A DNA stretch of 64,000 nucleotides from Calothrix sp. NIES-2098 (GTDB taxonomy: Bacteria > Cyanobacteriota > Cyanobacteriia > Cyanobacteriales > Nostocaceae). Position numbers and translations under genes: made by a program. Location of the stretch: NCBI GenBank assembly GCA_002368175.1, contig AP018172.1, positions 2,912,001 through 2,976,000 of the forward strand. The letters are read 5' to 3'. Below, piece by piece: positions 34,775-42,816 of this stretch. The notes under the pieces were generated by a model. It was not told the origin of the DNA. It searched no databases and saw only the letters and a program-made list of their open reading frames with translations. Each line of letters starts with the position of its first letter. The stretch's first letter is position 1.

Positions 34775-35792
34775 TCATCAACCTCATATAGCCATTGCGA
34801 CGGTTGAGGAAGATTTTCATGCCTATGCCATTCGGAAAACCTTGCAAGACCGTCACCAAGTCAAATGCGACATCATCGAAACTGACCGATTAGCGGATAG
34901 TGGTAAACTCACTTGGTCGTCAACAGCAGCTTATGCACCAATTCTCCCCACCTTGGGCGGACAAGGATTAAATGTGCAGGAGTTAGATGTAATTTGGTGG
35001 CGGCGACCTAGTGGGAATTCGTGGAAAAAATCTCACCAATCTCAACTACCGCCTGATGTAGTGGATGAGGCAGCCATAGATGTCATTTTGAATGATTGTA
35101 TGGCAAGTTTCACTGGCATCATGCTCAACGAATTTCGGGGCGTATGGATTAATCATCCTGATGCTAGCCGCAAAGCAGAAAACAAACTGTCGCAATTACG
35201 AGCAGCACTGCAAGCGGGCTTACGCGTTCCCAAAACTTTGGTGAGTCAAGACCCGGAGATTATCCGCGATTTCTGTAAGGCTTTGAATAACCAAGCGATT
35301 GTCAAGACAGTCGCGGGTACAACTAAAGCCCCATTAACCACTCACCAGGTCAACGATGCTCTGTTATCCTCCGATCGCACATTACGATTATCGCCAGCGA
35401 TTTATCAGGAAATGATTTCTGGTACTCGTCATCTGCGAGTGAATGCGTTTGGCGATCGCTTTTATGCAGCTTTAATCACTTGCGATCGCTTGGATTGGCG
35501 CGTTCATCTGGATGAGGTAGTTGTCGAACCCTATCAACTGCCAAGGGAAACTGAGACTGGCTTGCGTAAATTCATGAATATCATGGGGCTACGCATGGGT
35601 ATCTTTGATTTGAAATTGGATGATAACGGCGAACCTATTTGGTTAGAAGTCAATCCCCAAGGTCAGTTTTTATTTGTCGAAGGACTTTCTGATATGAAGT
35701 TGGCAGATGCATTTGCCGATTTCTTATTTGAAGAAGCGACAAGTCACGCATCAGAATTGAAAACTCCCGAATCAAATAAGCTACATATTTAG
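34755..35792 (+). CDS. ATP-grasp ligase, MvdC/MvdD-like ribosomal peptide maturase
   Basis: 345 residues from ATG 34755 (MTVTASNHQPHIAIATVEED); an ATG at 34713 would add 14 residues and overlap the precursor by 62 bases. Pre-ATP-grasp part: LDVIWWRRPSG, INHPDASRKAENKLSQL, the start typical of microviridin-type ligases. ATP-grasp core: AIVKTVAGTTKAPL, YQEMISGTRHLRVNAFGDRF, and metal-binding MGIFDLKLDDNGEPIWLEVN. Known relatives (MvdC, MvdD) form lactone or lactam rings in precursor peptides. The overlapping small gene just upstream is the probable substrate. No transporter or protease for export is adjacent. Confidence 0.88.
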   Translation: MTVTASNHQPHIAIATVEEDFHAYAIRKTLQDRHQVKCDIIETDRLADSGKLTWSSTAAYAPILPTLGGQGLNVQELDVIWWRRPSGNSWKKSHQSQLPPDVVDEAAIDVILNDCMASFTGIMLNEFRGVWINHPDASRKAENKLSQLRAALQAGLRVPKTLVSQDPEIIRDFCKALNNQAIVKTVAGTTKAPLTTHQVNDALLSSDRTLRLSPAIYQEMISGTRHLRVNAFGDRFYAALITCDRLDWRVHLDEVVVEPYQLPRETETGLRKFMNIMGLRMGIFDLKLDDNGEPIWLEVNPQGQFLFVEGLSDMKLADAFADFLFEEATSHASELKTPESNKLHI

Positions 35793-35817
35793 CTTGGAAT
35801 TCTAAGTTTTGAAATTT

Positions 35818-35857
35818 CCACCTTACCCAAAATTACTTTGAGTAGGGTGGGTTTTCA
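35818..35857. terminator. Hairpin between convergent ATP-grasp and CHAT genes
   Basis: ccaccttac (35818-35826) pairs with gtagggtgg with one mismatch, followed by gtttt on the plus strand. It lies in the 86-base gap between convergent stop codons. Confidence 0.6.
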
Positions 35858-35878
35858 TTACTAATGAATTGGTATTGC

Positions 35879-38509
35879 CTAAGTCCAATTTCCTAGTAAT
35901 ACATAGGGTGCCCAGTAATATGGTGTTTGATATTCTTGGCTCTTTAAAATGGCAAGTTGGGCGCGTCTTAACGCTTCTGCTTTGGTAATTCCAGTACGAT
36001 TGGCTTGCACTAATTGGTCATAAAATAGGCTCATGAGAGTTGCAGAGGCTTCATCGTTGACACGCCACAGAGTTGCTATTGTACTTCTAGCACCAGAACG
36101 TACTGCTACGCCTGCTAATCCCAAAGCGGAACGATTATCGCCTGCTGCTGTTTCGCAAGCACTCAATACCAGAAGTTCGAGGGAATTGTCTCGTGAGATT
36201 TCGACTGTTCTTAAAACGCCACTGAGTTCGTTAACTTTAATCTTGCCGTCCCAGGTAAGAATAAATGTGTCATCTGCTTGGGAACTAAATTGTCCGTGGG
36301 TTGCTAAATGAACAATCGGGTAGGAAACAGCAGAAATTTTATTTTGAAAGGCGGAATTTGTAAATTTCTGGTTAACTAGAACTTCCGAGGGTAGTTCCGA
36401 TTCGATTTTTTCTACTTCTTTCTCGACATTGGGTAGAGCCTCAAACCCCAAACGAGCTTTACTCAGCCCACCGACTAAGGCTCCTAAGCGTTCTTGTTTG
36501 AGCGATCGCGGTGCTAATAATTGTAATCCGGGTGTGAGGGCAATGCTGTATTTTTCCACAAGGAATTCTTTACCATCATGCAGCGCCGCCATTGGGACGT
36601 TCCGCAAAACCCCATCTAATACAAATACCAATGTTTCTACTTGACTCGCTGCTAAGTCCTCTGCTTCTGGACGAACTATTAAATTATACATTTGCTGCAA
36701 TTTCGGCAGCGTTATATCCAAGCTAGTTGGTTGCTTCATTCCATCCCCTAGTTGGGATGCTAGCTTATCGATTTTTTCGTTGCTAACAGCTGTTTTATAG
36801 TAACGAAAATCACGGTCATCTTGGGCTTTATTTTGGGAGTTTGGTAAGCTGGCAATAATCGCTATTTGATTTTCCAAAATAATTGGATAAATGACTGCGG
36901 CTTTGGGATCTACCTTGTCTACTAACGCCGGGTTTCCGTTGAGACAAGCTTCTCGAAAGAAGTTATCTAGTTCGACTAATTGCAAGCCTTCAATCACATC
37001 TCGCGCTGTCTTCAAATTATCTTTTTGATTTGACTCTACTAACAAGCCAACGAGTTGACGATGAATTGGTTCAACAGCTTCGCGGAAGGAAAATTGCACG
37101 TCAGGACTAGCTGCGGCTAAGTCGGCGCGGAGAGATTTAATTGTACCGACTGCTTCCTTATAAGCTGCGATCGCACTATCATTTTTACCTTGGGCTTTCA
37201 TCACCCTACCTAACTGCCATTGCCAACGATAGGCAATATCCCCTGCATTGATTTGTTGCCCTAATTGCAGCGCTTGTTGAGTTAACTTTTCCGCCTCAGA
37301 CCACTGTTGTGTTTGTTCGTAAACGTTACCTAGGCTACCCAGTGCATCAGCTTGTAACCGTGTATCTCCCAAATCCTTCGCTTGTTGAACTGCCACAGCC
37401 AGCATTTGAGCCACATCTCGCCACGAAGCTGTATCTGGAGACTGCTTTTGCATCTGTATCAATGTTTGCCCCAAATTTACCCGTGATGCGATCGCACTCC
37501 GACTGGGTGGTAATGTCGCAATTTCTTGTTGCAGCTGGGGTAATAAAGTTTTTGCCGCATCGAGTTGATTAGTCTCCACCAGCAAACTGAGTTGATTGAC
37601 TCGTGCTTGCATCCTTAAATCTGGTGATGCAGAAGCAGCAGCTTGTTGATAGAAATTGATTGCAGCTTGAGGATCGATCGGAGTCTTGCTACCTTTATTT
37701 AAACTCAATTGAGCGCGGACAAGATTACCGAGGCTAAGTTGAGTTAAGGTAACGACCTCAGGTAATTTTAATTCATTAGCGATCGCCAAACTGCGCTCTA
37801 AAATTAAATTTGCTGCCCCCAGATTACCCACAACCCGCAAAGACTCGCCCAAAGTCCGCAAAGCTACAGCCGTTTCTGGTGTCGCAGCAACTTTATCGAC
37901 AAGAGACTTGAGTTGTTCGGTATTAGTAGTAGAAACCTGCGGTAACTTTAGCGCCGATTCTAATAGAGAAATTGCCTTGCGATAAAGACCCAAATTTTGT
38001 AAAGCTTGCGCTTGATTCGTTTGACTCGTCAGTGCCTTACTCGGTTTATTTAACTGAGTATATATAGATGTAGCACCTTCCCAAGATTTCAGCGCCGCCT
38101 CCGCCTGTCCCCGTGCTAACTGTAATCCGCCTTGAATATCCAAAGCTTGCGCCAGTGCCAATAACTTATCCGGCTTAGTCTCCTTGATTGCCTGTAAAAG
38201 CTCAACACTTTCCGTAATTACACGGCTAGCATCATCCCACCGTCCCAACTGTTGATAACAAAGCGACAGATTACTCAAACTCAACGCTTGACGAATCGGG
38301 TCTTTAGCAACTTTATAAGCTTGAGCCGCTTGTTGAAATAACTGCGCCGCCTGTGCAAACTCACCCTTAGCGTATGATACTCGCGCCTGCTGCTCAACAG
38401 GTACGCTAGGGACTTGAGCAACATTTGTCACTTGCGCCAACCCAGGCGATGTCATGCATAATAAAGCACTCATCACCATCAACATCACAAACTTTTGCAA
38501 CCTCTTCAT
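35879..38509 (-). CDS. TPR-CHAT protein with signal peptide (caspase-like fold)
   Basis: 876 residues. Sec-type signal at the start (MKRLQKFVMLMVMSALLCMT, then SPGLAQ). Tetratricopeptide repeats occupy about residues 40-500 (e.g. QALSLSNLSLCYQQLGRWDD, ADALGSLGNVYEQTQQWSEA). A CHAT domain follows from about 590, with catalytic-type His in VHLATHGQFSS and Cys in LVLSACETAAGDNR, then GLAGVAVRSGARSTIATLW. Known: CHAT domains are caspase-like; some are active proteases. In cyanobacteria such genes often neighbour TpsA/haemagglutinin genes. Here it starts 40 bases after the stop of the last TpsA gene, so co-transcription and a role in the secreted complex are likely inferences. Confidence 0.9.
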   Translation of the reverse strand: MKRLQKFVMLMVMSALLCMTSPGLAQVTNVAQVPSVPVEQQARVSYAKGEFAQAAQLFQQAAQAYKVAKDPIRQALSLSNLSLCYQQLGRWDDASRVITESVELLQAIKETKPDKLLALAQALDIQGGLQLARGQAEAALKSWEGATSIYTQLNKPSKALTSQTNQAQALQNLGLYRKAISLLESALKLPQVSTTNTEQLKSLVDKVAATPETAVALRTLGESLRVVGNLGAANLILERSLAIANELKLPEVVTLTQLSLGNLVRAQLSLNKGSKTPIDPQAAINFYQQAAASASPDLRMQARVNQLSLLVETNQLDAAKTLLPQLQQEIATLPPSRSAIASRVNLGQTLIQMQKQSPDTASWRDVAQMLAVAVQQAKDLGDTRLQADALGSLGNVYEQTQQWSEAEKLTQQALQLGQQINAGDIAYRWQWQLGRVMKAQGKNDSAIAAYKEAVGTIKSLRADLAAASPDVQFSFREAVEPIHRQLVGLLVESNQKDNLKTARDVIEGLQLVELDNFFREACLNGNPALVDKVDPKAAVIYPIILENQIAIIASLPNSQNKAQDDRDFRYYKTAVSNEKIDKLASQLGDGMKQPTSLDITLPKLQQMYNLIVRPEAEDLAASQVETLVFVLDGVLRNVPMAALHDGKEFLVEKYSIALTPGLQLLAPRSLKQERLGALVGGLSKARLGFEALPNVEKEVEKIESELPSEVLVNQKFTNSAFQNKISAVSYPIVHLATHGQFSSQADDTFILTWDGKIKVNELSGVLRTVEISRDNSLELLVLSACETAAGDNRSALGLAGVAVRSGARSTIATLWRVNDEASATLMSLFYDQLVQANRTGITKAEALRRAQLAILKSQEYQTPYYWAPYVLLGNWT

Positions 38510-38549
38510 ACTCCTCTCTGCGCCTCTGCGTGATATAAAAAGATCTTGT

Positions 38550-41500
38550 TCACTTCACTATCGGACACATCCCAGAACTAGTAGTAGCAGCAGGTGTAGC
38601 ATTTGGCGCTTGCGCAACCAAGACAATATTACCGTCAGCAGTTTTCACCAAACCTTGCGCCTCAACAATTTGCGAAGGATTCCCCCTTCGGGTTCGGAAG
38701 TTCGGACTCGACGGGAAGCGGAGCCACTGCGTTGGGCGGGTTCCCCGACTTGAAGCAAGTGGCGTCCAAGACTCCGACTTCCTCACTGCCTCTTTATATT
38801 CCTCCGTCATCGCGCCAGTATCAGCATTTTCCCCATCCAAACTGGCTAACGGACTGAAGCTAGTTGCGCCTACAAGCGGTTCCAACGAAGTGGGTGGTAA
38901 ACTACCGCGTCCAGTAACGACAAACTTACCCAAAGGTTTAGAATTGTGGACTCTAGGACAAGTTTGGGCAATTTGACTACTCGCATCAACCAATCCTGTA
39001 GGTAATTCCAGCAGTTTTTGCGGTGGTTGGACTTGTGGTTGAGAAATAGTGATTTGTCCCTGTACGCCTAATTGAGAACTTGCAGTGATATCACTCTGAT
39101 TTGTAGGCTTGGGACGGGCTTCGATACCAAAGATAGCCTGAGTGCTGATATTCACATTACCACCTTTACCAGTGAAAGCATTAGCTGAGATATCGCTGTT
39201 TTCGTTGGGTATGGCGACAATGAAAGGCGAATTGATGGTAATGTTACCGCCATTACCCCCAGCTTGGGCTAACCCTGCGGTAGTGGAAATATTGCTATTG
39301 CGACGCAGCAATAACAAATCTGCAATGTTGAAATTTATATTTCCGCCATCTTTGGAATTAGTGACGGCAGCAATCTTGCCATTATTGTCAAGTTTAACCA
39401 AACCTGAATTGATGAAAATGTCTCCGGCGTTTCCTTCAGCGAAGCTACTAGAACTTATTTGCGCATTATTGGTAACGAGTAAATCGCGAGCAGTAATATC
39501 AATATTGCCACCCTTACCTTGACCCACAGGTTCTTCTTCTTGTCCTACCGTACTCTGGATTCCACCTTTCCAACCATTAGCATCCACACCATCAAAGGAA
39601 ACCTCACCACCTGCGATAACTTTAACATTGCCAGCAGATCCTTCTCCAACAGTAGAGGTTAGAATTTGAGCGCCATTTTTGAGGGTAATATTGCCAGTGG
39701 TATTAATGATAACGTTGCCTGAATTGCCTTGCCCTACAGTAGCGGAAAATAAGATTGCATCGTCAGCAAAAAAGTTACGTGCTTGGATTTCAATATCGCC
39801 ACCTTGACCCACCCCGTTTGCTTCTACGCTACTAAATAGAGGGGCATTTGAACCAATATCTGATCTGTTTCGGTTACTTGATATCGAAATATTTTCTCCT
39901 GCATGAAGTGAAATTTTACCTGCATTTCCTCGCCCACCAGTACTAGTTGCCAAACCTGACTGTGACTGGCTAGTAATAATTAAGTCTCCTATTGTATTAA
40001 TAGTTATGTTACCAGCGTTACCTTTACCTCTAGTTGTGGTTTGCAAATTAGCTCCATCAGTTAAATAAAAATTGCTAGCTTGGATCGTGATATCTCCTCC
40101 ATTTCCAACTCCTGATTTATCTACATCTCCAAAGATTCCACTTTTATCCGTAATTGAAACATTACCACCTGCTTGCAGATTAATTTTACCTGCATCTCCT
40201 TGTCCTGAGGTAAACGCGGCTATAAATGATTGATCGGCATCAATATTATTTACTGTCTTAATTGAAATATCGCCAGCCAAGCCTTTACCGCCTAAATTAA
40301 CAGCAGTGACTCTAGAATTAGTATCTAAAGAAAATGAGCCAGCCTGTATATTTATATCACCACCATTTCCAACTGCTTGAGATTGGATGTTGCTGACAAT
40401 AGTGCTTTGATTTATCAATTTTAAAGAATCAGCTACTTGTGCTGAAATGTTTCCTGCATTACCAACTCCGGATGTAGGAGAAAACAATTTAGAATTATCT
40501 AGCAGAAGCGTCCTAGCTTTGATATCTATATTGCCACCATTGCCTACAGCACTAGTTCCAACATTGCTATAGATCTTGCTGTTAATCAAAGATGCAGAAT
40601 CCTGAACATCCAAAGAAATATTGCCAGCGTTTCCTTTTCCTATAGTTGTTGTTAGCAAAATTGAATTATCGAGTGAGAATTTTTTTGTTTGAATATTGAT
40701 GCTACCACCATTCCCTGTAGAATCTAAATTGCTTCCCAGGAAACCACTGCTAATTTCTGAAGAGAAAATATTAGATTCTGGGTCTGGGCTAGAAATAGAA
40801 ACTGTATCCAATGCTTGTATAAATATGTTACCAGCATCATTACTACTATAAGCAGTAGCGTCAATTTTTCCACCATCTTTTAAGAATAAATTTTTCGTAT
40901 TAATACGAATAGTACCACCCTTAGCTGCTTCACCTAAGTTAGAACTACTAATGTTACTGATTTGAAAAATCTCGGTAAAAATTTGTCCATTCTCATCCAC
41001 TTTTGTTTGACAAATTGCCGAGCCAGAACAGTAAGATCCTGGGACTATAGATTTGGAAAAACCATTAACACTAACTGTATCCTGTGCGTTAATAGTGATA
41101 TCACCAGTATTACCTAGTCCGAAAACATTATTCTCGATGTAAGATCCACCACTCAAAGAGAGAGTTCCGGTTTTAATACGGATTTGTCCTGCGTCACCTA
41201 ACGATCCTTGAGATGTACCACTGCTAGCAAAACTGTTATTATCAAAAGTAATGCGATCGCGCGCATCAATTATAATATTGCCTGCGTTGCCTCTGCCTGA
41301 AGTTGAGCTAGAAATTAAAGCTTCATCTTTTAACTGGAGAGAACCTGTAGTAATTTGAATATCACCAGCTTTACCTATACCTTCATCATTAACATCACTA
41401 ATAATTTGGGTACTGTCATCAACACCCTTGCCTTGTAAATTAACTGCTTCGCGCGCATTAATTATAATATTGCCTGCGTTGCCTCTACCTGAAGTTGAGC

Positions 41501-42761
41501 TAGAAATAAAAGCTCCATCTTTTAACTGGAGAGAACCTGCTTCTATTTGAATATTGCCACTATTGCCAATGGCATTATTTTCTATACCACTAATAATTCC
41601 ACCATCATTGGTTAGAGAAATGCCATCTTTAACTTGTAAGAATATATTTCCACCGTTTCCTTGCCCGTAGTTAATTACATTTAGATACGCATTATTATCA
41701 AAATTTAATGCATTTGTATTGATCTTGATATCACCTGCCTTACCAAAAGCTTCTTCCTTAAGAACATTAGCGATAAAACTACCGTCTGTTAAAGTCGTTG
41801 TTCCTGTCGCATTAATAACAATATCTCCGGCTTGACTCTCTGGCGTACCCAAACCGCTATCTATCCCAGCCCGTATTATACTTTCACCTGTCAAGTTTAG
41901 ATTTCGCGCATTAATCTTGATGTTACCGCCATTCGCACCCCGAACATTTACCTGTGCGCTATTGCTTAAATTGACATCTGCTCTTTCTACGCTATCCGGC
42001 ATTGTTAAACTGAGGTTATTATCTGCAAAATTTAGCCCCACATCACCAGGTGCAGACAACCCTGCTAACTCAATATTTCCACCAAAAGCCTTGAGTTCTC
42101 CGCCGTCAATATTGATATCTCCACCAACAAGCAGCAAACTTTCACCATCTGGTACTCTTAAACCTGTCGCAATGTCACCAGTAGGACTAATACCTGCATT
42201 CGCCGTTGATTGAACAGTAATTTTCCCTTGATTGAGTTGATTAAAAAATAACGCCGAAGGGTTGACATTTAATACTGGTGGTGCTTCTGGGTTTGTGGCA
42301 CTAAATATTCCTTGTTCGCCAAATCTCACTCCGTTGGCAGTAGTCCCCACGAAGGAACCGCTTACATCTAACTTGGCATTTTGTCCAAATACAATACCAT
42401 TGGGGTTGATGAGAAACAAATTGGCATTACCCAAAACTCCCAAAGTGCCCAAAATATTTGATGGATTTCCACCCGTCACCCGCGATAGTATATTTCCTAC
42501 TCCAGATGGATTTATAAAATATACTCGTTGCCCATCATTAATATTAAACTGGCTAAAACTGTGAAATAAATTAGCACCGCGTTGCGCGCCGCCATCGATA
42601 AAGTCATAGTTAACACCGTTAATCGGAACGTTCTGTATGAGGAGAGAACTTTCTGCGCCTAAAGTATTATCGGGGTTGATCTGGCTGTAGGCTGGAGTGC
42701 TGGCGAGCAAAATCGGGATGAACAAAAGGGAGTTTTGAAGCCAATTCTGTATCTGATTCAT
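38550..42761 (-). CDS. Two-partner-secretion exoprotein (TpsA/filamentous haemagglutinin type), copy 1
   Basis: 1403 residues. Signal peptide MNQIQNWLQNSLLFIPILLA ... AYSQ, then the TPS secretion domain (about 28-250) with SFSQFNINDGQRVYFINPSG, NLFLINPNGIVFGQNAKLDV and GSFVGTTANGV. The rest is a long right-handed beta-helix of GNAGNI.I.A repeats. The C-terminus has LPTGLVDASSQIAQTCPR and KFVVTGRGSLPPTSLEPLVG. A repeat-derived insert (see 38680-38785) lies near the end. Known: TpsA proteins are exported by a TpsB outer-membrane pore and act as adhesins or toxins. No toxin domain is seen here. N-terminal 200 residues are almost identical to copy 2. Confidence 0.93.
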   Translation of the reverse strand: MNQIQNWLQNSLLFIPILLASTPAYSQINPDNTLGAESSLLIQNVPINGVNYDFIDGGAQRGANLFHSFSQFNINDGQRVYFINPSGVGNILSRVTGGNPSNILGTLGVLGNANLFLINPNGIVFGQNAKLDVSGSFVGTTANGVRFGEQGIFSATNPEAPPVLNVNPSALFFNQLNQGKITVQSTANAGISPTGDIATGLRVPDGESLLLVGGDINIDGGELKAFGGNIELAGLSAPGDVGLNFADNNLSLTMPDSVERADVNLSNSAQVNVRGANGGNIKINARNLNLTGESIIRAGIDSGLGTPESQAGDIVINATGTTTLTDGSFIANVLKEEAFGKAGDIKINTNALNFDNNAYLNVINYGQGNGGNIFLQVKDGISLTNDGGIISGIENNAIGNSGNIQIEAGSLQLKDGAFISSSTSGRGNAGNIIINAREAVNLQGKGVDDSTQIISDVNDEGIGKAGDIQITTGSLQLKDEALISSSTSGRGNAGNIIIDARDRITFDNNSFASSGTSQGSLGDAGQIRIKTGTLSLSGGSYIENNVFGLGNTGDITINAQDTVSVNGFSKSIVPGSYCSGSAICQTKVDENGQIFTEIFQISNISSSNLGEAAKGGTIRINTKNLFLKDGGKIDATAYSSNDAGNIFIQALDTVSISSPDPESNIFSSEISSGFLGSNLDSTGNGGSINIQTKKFSLDNSILLTTTIGKGNAGNISLDVQDSASLINSKIYSNVGTSAVGNGGNIDIKARTLLLDNSKLFSPTSGVGNAGNISAQVADSLKLINQSTIVSNIQSQAVGNGGDINIQAGSFSLDTNSRVTAVNLGGKGLAGDISIKTVNNIDADQSFIAAFTSGQGDAGKINLQAGGNVSITDKSGIFGDVDKSGVGNGGDITIQASNFYLTDGANLQTTTRGKGNAGNITINTIGDLIITSQSQSGLATSTGGRGNAGKISLHAGENISISSNRNRSDIGSNAPLFSSVEANGVGQGGDIEIQARNFFADDAILFSATVGQGNSGNVIINTTGNITLKNGAQILTSTVGEGSAGNVKVIAGGEVSFDGVDANGWKGGIQSTVGQEEEPVGQGKGGNIDITARDLLVTNNAQISSSSFAEGNAGDIFINSGLVKLDNNGKIAAVTNSKDGGNINFNIADLLLLRRNSNISTTAGLAQAGGNGGNITINSPFIVAIPNENSDISANAFTGKGGNVNISTQAIFGIEARPKPTNQSDITASSQLGVQGQITISQPQVQPPQKLLELPTGLVDASSQIAQTCPRVHNSKPLGKFVVTGRGSLPPTSLEPLVGATSFSPLASLDGENADTGAMTEEYKEAVRKSESWTPLASSRGTRPTQWLRFPSSPNFRTRRGNPSQIVEAQGLVKTADGNIVLVAQAPNATPAATTSSGMCPIVK
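38680..38785. repeat. Interspersed palindromic repeat inside TpsA copy 1
   Basis: Contains ggaagttcggactcgacggg and ends gactccgacttcctc, an imperfect inverted repeat. The same ends, with a shorter interior, occur inside TpsA copy 3 at 56094-56152 at the equivalent place. In frame it adds residues such as RKSES and FPSSPNFR absent from copy 2, so it is an insertion within coding sequence. Confidence 0.7.
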
Positions 42762-42816
42762 CGCTGGTTACTCTTAGGGCTGATGCGTTGCATTAAACTC
42801 ACACTTATTAATATTT

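Noticed and set aside
39142..39522. Long plus-strand frames opposite the TpsA genes (also near 43307, 56501, 60887)
   Set aside because: They are antisense shadows of repetitive minus-strand codons, recurring at equivalent places in each copy.
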